Of a stretch of 64,000 nt of DNA, positions 52,238 to 60,699 are shown in pieces. Source of the DNA: Agrobacterium sp. AGB01. GTDB taxonomy: Bacteria > Pseudomonadota > Alphaproteobacteria > Rhizobiales > Rhizobiaceae. The notes beneath the pieces are model-generated. The model made no database searches. It worked only from the letters and a program-made list of their open reading frames with translations, and was not told the DNA's origin. The translations under genes and the position numbers were made by a program. The stretch lies in the NCBI RefSeq assembly GCF_014851585.1, contig NZ_JACVAB010000001.1, positions 868,001 through 932,000 of the forward strand, read 5' to 3'. Numbering within the stretch: the stretch's first letter is position 1; the number at the start of each line of letters is the position of its first letter.

Positions 52238-53053
52238 ATGACGCAAACACTTTATCGTTCGGCATTGTTTTTTAGTTTGGTATCAGGCGTTTGTCTGAGT
52301 TTTGGTGCGGCCGGTGCAGCAGAACCGGTTCACTGCACGGTCATTCTGGATGTGGCGAGCCGGCAGGCTCTGCACCGTGAGGGGGATTGCGATAAGGCCT
52401 TTGCACCTCAATCGACTTTCAAATTTCCTCTGGCGATCATGGGTTATGATGCAGGCATTCTGACGGACGCCACAACGCCGAGATGGGACTACAATGCCGA
52501 ATGGAAAAGGCCGAAGCGCGAACAGCAATCGGTCGATCCGACGATTTGGGAAAAGGATTCCATCGTCTGGTATTCGCAGGAAATTACCCGAAAGCTCGGC
52601 AAGCAGAAGTTCGCCGAATACGTCAAGGATTTTGAATATGGCAATGCCGATGTCAAAGGCGTACCCGGCCATACGGATGGGCTGACAGAATCCTGGCTGA
52701 TGTCGTCGCTGAGGATTTCTCCTGATCAGCAGGTCGATTTCATGCGCCGCTTCGTGAGTGGAAAAATACCGGCCTCCAAGCAAGCTTATGACAATACAAA
52801 GGCGATCATCCCGCAATTTACCGCCGCTGACGGCTGGTTGATTCACGGTAAAACCGGTTCCGGTCGTATTCGCAACAAGGTCGGCAAGGCAGATGGTAAT
52901 AACTGGCTTGGCTGGTTTGTCGGCTGGGCAGAAAAGGGCGATCAGCGGGTGGTCTTTGCCACGCTGAATGTCCGGGAATGGACAACCAAGGAACCGATCA
53001 GCTTTGCGACCCGTGACGCGCTGATTGCAGATCTGCCAAAGCTGGTGAAGTAA
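52238..53053 (+). CDS. Class D (OXA-type) beta-lactamase
   Basis: A 271-residue secreted serine beta-lactamase. The signal peptide (MTQTLYRSALFFSLVSGVCL...) ends near residue 28. The catalytic Ser59 with Lys62 (STFK), the second motif Ser108-Ile-Val110, the YGN box at 134-136, Trp153 and the KTG box at 205-207 are all present, so the enzyme should be active. Sequence style resembles chromosomal class D enzymes rather than a cassette. Substrate range cannot be read. Start ATG 52238 follows AGGAGGGCG. No regulator or mobile element is beside it. Confidence 0.92.
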   Translation: MTQTLYRSALFFSLVSGVCLSFGAAGAAEPVHCTVILDVASRQALHREGDCDKAFAPQSTFKFPLAIMGYDAGILTDATTPRWDYNAEWKRPKREQQSVDPTIWEKDSIVWYSQEITRKLGKQKFAEYVKDFEYGNADVKGVPGHTDGLTESWLMSSLRISPDQQVDFMRRFVSGKIPASKQAYDNTKAIIPQFTAADGWLIHGKTGSGRIRNKVGKADGNNWLGWFVGWAEKGDQRVVFATLNVREWTTKEPISFATRDALIADLPKLVK

Positions 53054-53054
53054 T

Positions 53055-53258
53055 TTAGCGGATAAAGCGCCGTGCCACGAAGATCATGGCCAGCCCGGCA
53101 ATCGCCAAAAGTGCGCCGCGCAACATCCATGGGCTTTGATTGATCATAAAGCTGGAGGCAGGGTAGGGGAAATGACCGCTACCCTGCCCAATCCAGATCA
53201 CGCCGATAAGCGTTAGAAGAAACCCAAGGACGGTCAGCGAAATTCGAAGCACCTGCAT
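53055..53258 (-). CDS. Small membrane protein, 67 aa
   Basis: Begins MQVLRISLTVLGFLLTLIGV and contains a second helix near the end (MLRGALLAIAGLAMIFVARR); between them is GQGSGHFPYPASSFMI. Two membrane segments with a short periplasmic loop are predicted. The ATG at 53258 has GGGG ahead of it; the longer frame from 53309 is less likely. It ends one base after the beta-lactamase stop, convergent with it. This type of two-helix protein with a GQG..FPYP loop is known from other Rhizobiales, function unknown. Confidence 0.75.
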   Translation of the reverse strand: MQVLRISLTVLGFLLTLIGVIWIGQGSGHFPYPASSFMINQSPWMLRGALLAIAGLAMIFVARRFIR

Positions 53259-53345
53259 GATAAACCCCGAAAGAGAAAGCTGGACCACCATAAACCGAAT
53301 ACGCGTCACAAACTACATGCGGGTTGAAAAGACGGGATTATCAAA

Positions 53346-53388
53346 CGAAAAAAAGCACGATCAGCGTACACTCTACTGGTCGCGCTTT
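53346..53388 (-). terminator. Intrinsic terminator after the SDR gene
   Basis: On the minus strand AAAGCGCGACCAG pairs with CTGATCGTGCTTT (one mismatch and one G-T pair) and is followed by a run of seven T. It lies 26 bases past the SDR stop codon. Confidence 0.85.
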
Positions 53389-53413
53389 CCATTGATGTCA
53401 CCAAGCCCAACGC

Positions 53414-54202
53414 TTAGATAGAGTTTGCAGCGCCGCCATCGACCCGCAACATGGTGCCGGTGATGTAGCTTGCACCTTGCGAGCACAAGAACGCACCTGC
53501 AGCGCCAAATTCATCCACGGTGCCGAGACGGGCTGCCGGAATAGTCTTGACGGACGATGAGCGGATTTCCTCAAGGCTCTTACCAGTACGCTTGGCATTG
53601 GCGCCATCCAGTTCGTCGATCCGGTCGGTGTGAATGCGGCCGGGCAGCAGCATGTTGGATGTGATGCCGAAACCTGCCACTTCGCTCGACAATGTCTTGC
53701 TCCAGCCAACCAGCGCGCCACGCAATGTGTTGGACAGCGCCAGATTGGGGATCGGTTCAAAAACGCCGGACGAGGCGACGGTGACAATACGGCCCCAGCC
53801 TTGCTCCTTCATCTGCGGCAGGAAAGCGCCGGTCAGTGTGATGACGCGCAGCACCATCGACTGGAAGAAGGTCTCGAGCTTCTCGGCTGTGATCTCTTCG
53901 GCAGTGCCGGGTGTCGGGCCGCCGGTATTGTTGATCAGGATGTCGATGCCGCCGAGCTTTTGTTTAACGGCGTCAACCATCTCGGCCACAAAATTTGCCT
54001 CGGAAATGTCACCACGAACCCAATCAGCCTTGCCTTTGCCAAGCGCGTTGAGAGCTTGGCAATTTGCTTCCAGCTTTTCACTGGTGCGGCCAACCAAGAG
54101 AACATTGACGCCTTCCTTGACGAGTGCCGTTGCAATGCCAAGACCCAGTCCGCGTGAAGAGGCAAGAACCAGTGCGCGTTTGCCGGAAATTCCGAAATCC
54201 AT
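53414..54202 (-). CDS. Short-chain dehydrogenase/reductase, FabG-like, without Tyr-Lys pair
   Basis: A 262-residue Rossmann-fold SDR. The cofactor motif is LVLASSRGLGLGIA (an atypical SSRGLG in place of GxxxGxG), and NNTG and the VASSG serine region are present. The catalytic YxxxK is missing: the aligned place reads Ser157 and Arg161 (NLALSNTLRGALVGWSKTL). A recurrent SDR branch shares this change, so it is probably not a pseudogene. Annotated in databases as 3-oxoacyl-ACP reductase, a label I doubt. Downstream of the hydroxyacid dehydrogenase on the same strand. Confidence 0.85.
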   Translation of the reverse strand: MDFGISGKRALVLASSRGLGLGIATALVKEGVNVLLVGRTSEKLEANCQALNALGKGKADWVRGDISEANFVAEMVDAVKQKLGGIDILINNTGGPTPGTAEEITAEKLETFFQSMVLRVITLTGAFLPQMKEQGWGRIVTVASSGVFEPIPNLALSNTLRGALVGWSKTLSSEVAGFGITSNMLLPGRIHTDRIDELDGANAKRTGKSLEEIRSSSVKTIPAARLGTVDEFGAAGAFLCSQGASYITGTMLRVDGGAANSI

Positions 54203-54288
54203 GTGTCATTCCTTATGAAATCGAGACGTCATTCTTTGTATAGGGTGCGCAGATCACGATTTGAAGGTCGAGACACGCATTGATGCAT

Positions 54289-55683
54289 TTAGGCAAATGG
54301 CACTTTGCCGGGATTGAACAAACCGTTGGGGTCGAGAGCCTGCTTGATCTGTTTTGCCAGACTGCGTTTTATCGGGTCAGCATAATTTTCGTAACCATAT
54401 CTTTTCTCAAAACCCACGCCATGCTCGGCCGAGAAACTGCCACCAAATTCGCGGACACCGGTATAGATCGCGTCCTGAATATGGACGGTCTCGTTGTCAT
54501 CCGGTTCATCGCACTTCACGGTCAGGTGCAGGTTGCCATCGGCTATATGGCCGTAGACATAAAGTTCGTAGTGCGGGTTGAGCACGTGAAAACGGGCATG
54601 CAGATCCGCGACATAGGCATCCAGCAGGGCAGGCGGCAGTGACACGTCGAAGGAGGGTGGATTGTTGTAGAACTGGTAATAGAAACCGGACTCCTCGCGC
54701 AGTACCCAGATTTGTTTGGCCTGGGTGCCAGACTGCGAGAAAATGCCATCGAGAATACCGATGTCCTCCCAGATGTCGGCAAGGGCCGCCTCCAGATTGC
54801 TGCGCGCCGTTTCTTCATCACTGGACGAAATCTCAACGATGAAGGCGCAGGCGCTTTCCGGCAGCCAGGAGAGGTCAAAATTGCGCAAGGCGGCATGGTC
54901 ACGAATAAACAGTGGCCACATCATTTCTGCCGCTTCCAGCTTGAGGCCGGTCATGTCAGTGAGACGTTCGGCAATGGCCAGCGCGCTTTTCGCATTATTG
55001 ACCGCCAGCATGGCGGTGGCGCGGTATGGCCGCAAAGTTTCAAGTTTCAGCACGAGGCGTGTGATGATACCGAACGCGCCCTCGCTTCCGATCAGCAACT
55101 GCTTGATGTCAGGCCCGGCACTGACTTTGACCACGCGGGTCAGGTCGCTGAATATCGTACCATCAGGCATGACGGCCTCGATGCCGAGTATCTGATGGCG
55201 CATGACGCCGTTGCGAAATGCCAGCAGTCCGCCTGCATTGGTGGCCGCCATGCCGCCAATCGTTGCCGTTCCGCGCGAAGGAAGGTCAATGCCGGTGGTG
55301 AGGCCGTATGCCGCTGCCGCTTCCTGAAGGGCCTGCAACGTCATGCCCGCCTGCACTGTTACGGTCTTTTCCTCGATATTGATGCTATCAACGGCGTTCA
55401 GCCGTGATGTCGAGATGATGATCTGCCCTTCATGGCTGACGCAACCGCCAGCAAGACTGGTGCGCCCGCCATGAGGCACAATGCTGACGCCGTGTTCGCG
55501 ACACCATGTCACCAGTGCAGCGACGTCCACTGCGCTAGAGGGAGACACCACAATGCCTGCGCCAAAATTGTCCGGGTGTTCTCCGGGGTCGCGTCCTTGC
55601 AAGTCGGCATGTCCTGCAACGTGCATATCCGGGAAGGCAAATTTCAGCTTCGCTTCAAGGGTGAGGGCGGACGTGTCTGGCAT
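54289..55683 (-). CDS. FAD-linked 2-hydroxyacid dehydrogenase (GlcD / D-lactate type)
   Basis: A 464-residue flavoprotein of the FAD_binding_4/FAD-oxidase_C type. The N-terminal PCMH domain has IVPHGGRTSLAGGCV and LPSRGTATIGGMAATNAGG, and the C-terminal domain has VYGHIADGNLHL and SAEHGVGFEKR (metal and substrate His). It probably oxidises D-lactate, glycolate or D-2-hydroxyglutarate; the precise acid is uncertain. ATG 55683 (MPDTSALTLEAKL) is preferred; a TTG at 55749 would add 22 residues. About 90 bases separate it from the SDR gene downstream. Confidence 0.87.
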   Translation of the reverse strand: MPDTSALTLEAKLKFAFPDMHVAGHADLQGRDPGEHPDNFGAGIVVSPSSAVDVAALVTWCREHGVSIVPHGGRTSLAGGCVSHEGQIIISTSRLNAVDSINIEEKTVTVQAGMTLQALQEAAAAYGLTTGIDLPSRGTATIGGMAATNAGGLLAFRNGVMRHQILGIEAVMPDGTIFSDLTRVVKVSAGPDIKQLLIGSEGAFGIITRLVLKLETLRPYRATAMLAVNNAKSALAIAERLTDMTGLKLEAAEMMWPLFIRDHAALRNFDLSWLPESACAFIVEISSSDEETARSNLEAALADIWEDIGILDGIFSQSGTQAKQIWVLREESGFYYQFYNNPPSFDVSLPPALLDAYVADLHARFHVLNPHYELYVYGHIADGNLHLTVKCDEPDDNETVHIQDAIYTGVREFGGSFSAEHGVGFEKRYGYENYADPIKRSLAKQIKQALDPNGLFNPGKVPFA

Positions 55684-55858
55684 TAGCGGTTCGTTTCGCG
55701 ACGTGAATTCAGTTGGCAAATCAATAGCAGCCTGCGGCCGGGCGTCCAATGTAGTTTGAGCAATCCACTAATTTTGATGACGACGTGCCTTGACGGTCAA
55801 GCGTGATCATTTGCTTAAACGCGCCTTGACCGACGCTAAAACCGACCTTATTTGTATA

Positions 55859-55872
55859 TTACGTGAACGTAA
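55859..55872. promoter_or_regulatory. LiuR-like palindrome ahead of the ETF-QO gene
   Basis: TTACGT-ga-ACGTAA has perfect 6-base arms and fits the ACGTnnACGT pattern recalled for the MerR-family regulator LiuR, which controls branched-chain amino acid and fatty acid breakdown in proteobacteria. It lies 150 bases upstream of the ETF-ubiquinone oxidoreductase gene, a known member of such regulons, and 176 bases from the hydroxyacid dehydrogenase. The rest of the 338-base gap shows nothing else I can name. Confidence 0.5.
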
Positions 55873-56021
55873 AAGTAATTTAATCGTCAGGTTGTCTGAC
55901 AATAATGTGTGAATCGACATGACTTGCCGCATTCAGCGCTCGACAAGTGCCGTTTGCTTTGCCAAGAAAGAACCGAAAGACAGGGACGGGGTGGTCAACC
56001 CGGCGGGATTGAGAGGCTGAT

Positions 56022-57686
56022 ATGACAGAGCAACATGAACTTCCTGAACGCGAGTCGATGGAATTCGACGTTGTGATTGTGGGTGCAGGTCCTGCGGGTC
56101 TGTCGGCAGCAATTCGTTTGAAGCAGGTTAATCCGGACCTGTCGGTGGTTGTCTTGGAAAAGGGCGCCGAAGTTGGCGCACACATCCTGTCCGGCGCGGT
56201 GGTTGACCCTATTGGTATCGACCGCCTGTTGCCCGGCTGGCGTGAGGAAGAGGGCCATCCCTTCAAGACCGAGGTGAAGGACGACCAGTTCCTGTTCTTA
56301 GGGCCTGCTGGCTCAATTCGTCTGCCCAACTTCATGATGCCACCGCTAATGAGCAATCACGGCAATTACATCGTGTCGCTTGGTCTGGTCTGTCGTTGGC
56401 TGGCGGAAAAGGCGGAAGCTCTCGGTGTCGAGATCTATCCCGGTTTTGCTGCCAGCGAGGTTATCTATGGTGATGACGGCGCTGTCATTGGCGTTGCAAC
56501 CGGTGATATGGGCATTGAAAGAAACGGCGAACCTGGCCCCAACTTCACGCGCGGTATGGCCCTGATGGGTAAATATGTGCTGATCGGTGAGGGTGTGCGT
56601 GGTTCTCTGGCCAAGCAGCTTATCTCGAAATTCGACCTGCAGAAGGACCGTGATGTCCAGAAGTTCGGTATCGGCATCAAGGAATTGTGGCAGGTAAAGC
56701 CCGAGAAGCACAAACAGGGTCTGGTGCAGCACTCGTTCGGCTGGCCGCTGGGCTTTAAAACCGGTGGCGGATCTTTCTTGTATCATCTGGAAGACAATCT
56801 GGTGGCCGTCGGTTTCGTGGTACACCTCAACTACAAGAACCCGTATCTTTATCCGTTTGAAGAGTTCCAGCGGTTCAAGACGCATCCGACGATCAGTGAA
56901 ACCTTCGAGGGCGGCAAGCGCCTGTCCTATGGCGCCCGCGCCATCACCGAAGGCGGCTACCAGTCGGTGCCAAAACTTTCCTTCCCCGGAGGCGCACTGA
57001 TCGGCTGCTCAGCCGGTCTGGTTAATGTGCCGCGCATCAAGGGCAGCCACAATGCCGTGCTATCTGGCATGCTGGCGGCAGAAAAGATCGCCGATGCGAT
57101 TGCCGCAGGCCGCGCCAATGATGAAGTGGTCGAGATCGAAAATGAATGGCGCCTGGGCGACATCGGCAAGGACCTGAAGCGGGTTCGCAACGTCAAACCA
57201 CTGTGGTCCAGGTTCGGCACGTTGCTGGGCATTGGCCTGGGTGGTCTCGACATGTGGATCAACCAGATTTTCGGCTTGTCAATCTTCGGCACCCTGAAGC
57301 ACGGCAAGACCGATGCGGAAAGCCTTGAGCCTGCTGCGAAACACAAGCCGATTGCCTATCCGCGACCAGATGGCGTGTTGACCTTCGATCGCCTGTCATC
57401 GGTGTTCCTGTCTTCCACCAATCATGAGGAAGACCAGCCGGTGCATCTGCATGTCAAGGACATGGATTTGCAGAAGCGCTCCGAGCATGATGTCTATGCA
57501 GGGCCTTCTACACGTTACTGTCCGGCAGGCGTGTATGAATGGGTCGAGAAGGATGGCGAAGAAGTCTACGTCATCAACGCGCAGAACTGCGTGCACTGCA
57601 AGACCTGTGACATCAAGGACCCCAACCAGAATATCAACTGGGTTCCGCCACAAGGCGGCGAAGGGCCGGTTTACGCCAATATGTAA
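56022..57686 (+). CDS. etfD: Electron-transferring-flavoprotein:ubiquinone oxidoreductase
   Basis: A 554-residue inner-membrane flavoprotein that passes electrons from ETF to ubiquinone during fatty acid and amino acid oxidation. The FAD motif VGAGPAGLSAAIRL is near residue 20, and the C-terminal 4Fe-4S domain has CPAGVYEW and NCVHCKTCDIKDP. Length agrees with homologues (about 550). It is the only ETF-related gene in this window; a LiuR-like site lies ahead of it. Confidence 0.96.
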   Translation: MTEQHELPERESMEFDVVIVGAGPAGLSAAIRLKQVNPDLSVVVLEKGAEVGAHILSGAVVDPIGIDRLLPGWREEEGHPFKTEVKDDQFLFLGPAGSIRLPNFMMPPLMSNHGNYIVSLGLVCRWLAEKAEALGVEIYPGFAASEVIYGDDGAVIGVATGDMGIERNGEPGPNFTRGMALMGKYVLIGEGVRGSLAKQLISKFDLQKDRDVQKFGIGIKELWQVKPEKHKQGLVQHSFGWPLGFKTGGGSFLYHLEDNLVAVGFVVHLNYKNPYLYPFEEFQRFKTHPTISETFEGGKRLSYGARAITEGGYQSVPKLSFPGGALIGCSAGLVNVPRIKGSHNAVLSGMLAAEKIADAIAAGRANDEVVEIENEWRLGDIGKDLKRVRNVKPLWSRFGTLLGIGLGGLDMWINQIFGLSIFGTLKHGKTDAESLEPAAKHKPIAYPRPDGVLTFDRLSSVFLSSTNHEEDQPVHLHVKDMDLQKRSEHDVYAGPSTRYCPAGVYEWVEKDGEEVYVINAQNCVHCKTCDIKDPNQNINWVPPQGGEGPVYANM

Positions 57687-57736
57687 GATGGCCCGGCCCG
57701 CACGGACCGCCGTCGACAAGGACAGAAGGCCAGGTT

Positions 57737-58267
57737 GTGAAAATGGATGATCTTGTCTCGTTTTCCATTCGGCCCGCGCGGCGCAATGAAATAGAGACAT
57801 TGAGACAGATTGAGCTCGATGCCTTTTTTGCGCTTCGCGATGCCGGCGGGATTCCGGGCGAACCAAGCGCCACATCGGCTGACAGTCTTTTCGTCATGCT
57901 TGACAATGGTCTTCTTGTCGTTGCCGTAAACAGCGAAGATCGCCCCTTGGGTTTTCTTGGCGCAACGCAGATCGGCGATGAACTCTACATCAATGAAATC
58001 GATGTTTTGAGGGCAGTGCAAGGCAAGGGGCTGGGCAAAGCTCTGATTGTCTGGGCTGTCGAAGAGATGGGGCGACGCCGACTGCGACGTGCGACGCTGA
58101 CCACCGACCGGTTTGTGCGGTTCAACGCACCGTTTTACGCCCGCAACGGTTTCCGTGTGTTGGCGGATGATGAACTGTCGTCTCATCTGCGGCAAACACT
58201 GGGTCACCAGATTAAATGTGGTCTTGATCCTGCCCGCCGGGTCGCCATGGCTTCGGATAAGCACTAA
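57737..58267 (+). CDS. GNAT family N-acetyltransferase
   Basis: A 176-residue protein with the GNAT acetyl-CoA motif A (LRAVQGKGLGKALIVWAVEE) preceded by the beta strand LYINEIDVLR, and a later RFNAPFYARNGFRVL motif, close to the RimI/PhnO-like type. Substrate unknown. It begins with GTG at 57737 (or ATG at 57743) with AGGCCAGG in front. It lies 50 bases after etfD on the same strand, perhaps read through. Confidence 0.88.
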   Translation: MKMDDLVSFSIRPARRNEIETLRQIELDAFFALRDAGGIPGEPSATSADSLFVMLDNGLLVVAVNSEDRPLGFLGATQIGDELYINEIDVLRAVQGKGLGKALIVWAVEEMGRRRLRRATLTTDRFVRFNAPFYARNGFRVLADDELSSHLRQTLGHQIKCGLDPARRVAMASDKH

Positions 58268-58374
58268 ATCCACAACCGCGTGCAACGGCCTGTTGAATTC
58301 CCTGCGTTTAACCATGACATGTGGGGAGGTGCTGATATAATGCTGTGGCGCATATCGCGTCCTGGGGTGGTGTT

Positions 58375-59127
58375 ATGGACTTTGGTGTTAAATGCGGCGT
58401 TATCTCCTTTGGCCTTAAAAGCAGATGGCTATGGTCTGCTGTTGCGGCATGCGGTTTTCTATCGGTCATGACCTCAGCGCATTTCACTGCCGCCGCCGAT
58501 TGCCGGTCTGATCCGGCCCCCGGCGTGGACTGGAGCCAGTGCAACAAGCGATTGCTGATGCTCGGTGGAAGCAATTTCGAAGGTGCCAACCTGGAGGGCA
58601 CTGATTTCACCTATACAGACCTGCGTGAGTCGATTGTGAAGTCGGTGAACTTCACCAAGGCCAAGCTGGTCAGAACGTCACTTGCAAATACCGATCTTGC
58701 AGGCGCAACACTCAACAAGATTGAAGCCTACCGCAGCGATTTCACCAATGTGAAGGCCGACAAGGTGCCATTTGTGAACGCGGAAATGCAAAGAGCCGAT
58801 TTTACCGGCGCACATCTTGCTGGCGCGGATTTTTCGAAGGCCGAACTCGGCCGGGCGAATTTTGAGAACGCGGTGCTGGATGACGTGCATTTCAGCATGG
58901 CAAACTTGTCTCGCGCGCGCTTCATCGGTGCAAAGCTTGGCGGCGCGGTGGATTTGCAGAACGCATTTCTTTTCTTGGCACGTTTTGAAGGCGTCGACCT
59001 GTCAAAGGTCTCTGGATTATCTCAAGGCCAGCTTGATCTCGCCTGTGGTGATGCAAACACCAAGCTACCGGAAGGCCTTACGGCATCTAAAGAGTGGCCC
59101 TGCCATCCAGACGAAGACCCTTCATGA
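58375..59127 (+). CDS. Exported pentapeptide repeat protein
   Basis: A 250-residue protein with a long N-terminal signal (hydrophobic stretch about 15-40, LWSAVAACGFLSVMTSAHF) and a core of tandem pentapeptide repeats of the A(D/N)LxX type: NFEGANLEGTDF, SLANTDLAGATL, DFTGAHLAGADFSKAEL and NFENAVLDDVHF. These form a right-handed beta-helix. The last part has a Cys pair (LACGDANTK and WPCHPDE). Exported or periplasmic. A start at ATG 58375 is favoured since the frame before it lacks signal-like sequence. No function assigned. Confidence 0.8.
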   Translation: MDFGVKCGVISFGLKSRWLWSAVAACGFLSVMTSAHFTAAADCRSDPAPGVDWSQCNKRLLMLGGSNFEGANLEGTDFTYTDLRESIVKSVNFTKAKLVRTSLANTDLAGATLNKIEAYRSDFTNVKADKVPFVNAEMQRADFTGAHLAGADFSKAELGRANFENAVLDDVHFSMANLSRARFIGAKLGGAVDLQNAFLFLARFEGVDLSKVSGLSQGQLDLACGDANTKLPEGLTASKEWPCHPDEDPS

Positions 59128-59130
59128 TGT

Positions 59131-59163
59131 AAAAAATCCCCCTGACCAAAGGCCAGGGGGATT
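59131..59163 (-). terminator. Terminator after the quinone reductase gene
   Basis: AATCCCCCTG and CAGGGGGATT pair perfectly over 10 bases around a 9-base loop, and on the minus strand are followed by six T. It ends the reductase gene that stops at 59172 and lies just beyond the pentapeptide gene. Confidence 0.85.
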
Positions 59164-59171
59164 CAAGATCA

Positions 59172-60188
59172 CTAGAAGCCGGACAGGACGATCTTGCCCT
59201 TGGCCGTGCCGCTTTCAATCAGCGCATGGGCTTTTTTCAGGTTGGCGGCGTTGATGCTGCCATATGTTTCCGTCAGCGTTGTCTTGATTTTCCCGGCATC
59301 GACGAGTTCTGCCACATGGCTCAACAACTTGTGCTGCTCGATCATGTCAGGTGTCTGGAAGACAGCGCGTGCGAACATCATTTCCCAGTGCACCGACAGG
59401 CATTTACGCTTGAATGGCATGACGTCAAACCCGCCTTTGGGATCATCAATCAACGCAAAACGGCCCTGTGGTGCCAGCAAGGTCACGCTTTCGCCGCCAT
59501 GAAGATCGCTCTGTGTGGTGGAAAACACGAAGGAAGGCGCGCCTATTCCAAGTGCCTCGACCTGCGTGGCTATCGGCTGGCTATGGTCGATGACATGGTG
59601 AGCGCCGAGTTCTTTTGCCCATTCTTTCGTTTCCGGACGTGACGCCGTTGCGATGATCGTCAGATCGGTCAGCTGGCGCACCAGTTGGATGGCAATCGAG
59701 CCAACACCACCGGCGCCACCAATGATGACGATGGCGTTAGCGCCACCGGATACCGGCTCATTGATCTTTAGGCGATCATACAGGGTTTCATAGGCGGTGA
59801 TGGCTGTCAGGGGCAGGGCAGCCGCTTCTTCAAAGCTCAGGCTTTTGGGCTTTGCGCCGACAATGCGCTCATCGACCAACTGGAATTCACTGTTGGAGCC
59901 CGGCCGGTTAATGACGCCAGCGTAATAGACCTCGTCTCCGGGCTTGAACAGGCTGACCTTGTCGCCAACCGCCTTGACCACACCCGCCGCATCGAAGCCG
60001 AGTACGCGGTGCTGGCCATCTTCAGGCACAGCACTTTTGCGCACCTTGGTATCAACGGGGTTCACCGATACCGCCTTGATCTCGACAAGCAGGTCGTGAC
60101 CGGTGGCGACTGGAACTGACAATTCAATGTCCAGAAGGGACGTTTCGGCAGTGATGGGTTGAGGGTTCAAATAACCGACGGCACGCAT
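59172..60188 (-). CDS. Zinc-type alcohol dehydrogenase / quinone oxidoreductase-like
   Basis: A 338-residue medium-chain dehydrogenase of the MDR superfamily with the nucleotide motif VIIGGAGGVGSIAIQLV (about residue 155) and the start MRAVGYLNPQPITAETSLLD, typical of the zinc-binding alcohol dehydrogenase-like family related to quinone oxidoreductase. It ends FIVLSGF-like (KGKIVLSGF). The ATG at 60188 follows AGGAGG; the longer frame is noise. It is divergent from an HxlR regulator, which suggests it detoxifies quinones or aldehydes under that regulator's control. Confidence 0.87.
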   Translation of the reverse strand: MRAVGYLNPQPITAETSLLDIELSVPVATGHDLLVEIKAVSVNPVDTKVRKSAVPEDGQHRVLGFDAAGVVKAVGDKVSLFKPGDEVYYAGVINRPGSNSEFQLVDERIVGAKPKSLSFEEAAALPLTAITAYETLYDRLKINEPVSGGANAIVIIGGAGGVGSIAIQLVRQLTDLTIIATASRPETKEWAKELGAHHVIDHSQPIATQVEALGIGAPSFVFSTTQSDLHGGESVTLLAPQGRFALIDDPKGGFDVMPFKRKCLSVHWEMMFARAVFQTPDMIEQHKLLSHVAELVDAGKIKTTLTETYGSINAANLKKAHALIESGTAKGKIVLSGF

Positions 60189-60252
60189 GTAAAGCCTCCT
60201 TGCTTGTTTGCATGCATGGTAATTGATACATATGAAATGAAACCGCAAGAAT

Positions 60253-60278
60253 GCACAAATTCTGTATATACGCACAAA
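60253..60278. promoter_or_regulatory. Direct repeats in the HxlR / reductase divergent promoter
   Basis: GCACAAA occurs at 60253-60259 and at 60272-60278, a 19-base period, with the palindrome GTATATAC (60264-60271) between them. It lies in the 102-base gap between the two divergent start codons, 12 bases ahead of the HxlR start. Confidence 0.35.
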
Positions 60279-60290
60279 AAGGATACTGTG

Positions 60291-60683
60291 ATGTCTCGTC
60301 CTCGTGCAAAATTGACTGGCAACTTTCCCGGCTGTCCCGTTGAATCCACGCTGAGTTTTCTCGATGGCAAGTGGAAGGGCGTCATCCTCTATCACCTGCT
60401 GAATGGCGGTACGCTTCGCTTCAACGAACTGCGTCGCCACATTCCAAGCGTCACCCAGCGCATGCTGACCAAGCAGTTGCGTGAGTTGGAAGAAGCAGGT
60501 CTGATTTCTCGCAAGGTTTTTCCCGTCGTGCCGCCTCGGGTGGACTATGCGCTGACGCCACTGGGTCTCAGCATGCAGCCGGTTATCGCCGCCCTGAAGA
60601 CTTGGGGTGATAGCCACGTCGTTTGCGAGAACGGCACGAAATACGTCCGCACACCGGATGGCAGGAAGGAACTGGCAGCCTGA
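60291..60683 (+). CDS. HxlR family regulator
   Basis: A 130-residue winged-helix regulator (MSRPRAKLTGNFPGCPVEST, then LRFNELRRHIPSVTQRMLTK and DYALTPLGLSM). Cys15 in PGCPVE lies where redox-sensing HxlR members have their reactive thiol. It is divergent from a quinone oxidoreductase-like gene, the second such pair in this window. ATG 60291 is favoured, with GGATACTGTG upstream; the frame opens much earlier. Its stop codon is inside a strong hairpin. Confidence 0.88.
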   Translation: MSRPRAKLTGNFPGCPVESTLSFLDGKWKGVILYHLLNGGTLRFNELRRHIPSVTQRMLTKQLRELEEAGLISRKVFPVVPPRVDYALTPLGLSMQPVIAALKTWGDSHVVCENGTKYVRTPDGRKELAA

Positions 60684-60692
60684 GCTGCCAGT
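60671..60692. terminator. Hairpin between the HxlR gene and mgtE
   Basis: ACTGGCAGC-ctga-GCTGCCAGT is a perfect 9-base stem with a 4-base loop that holds the HxlR stop codon; it separates two converging genes. The T-run after it is short (CCTTTG). Confidence 0.6.
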
Positions 60693-60699
60693 CCTTTGA

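Noticed and set aside
53414..54202. The SDR gene as a decayed pseudogene
   Set aside because: The frame is intact, codon use matches neighbours, a good terminator follows, and the Ser/Arg change is shared by a recurring SDR branch.
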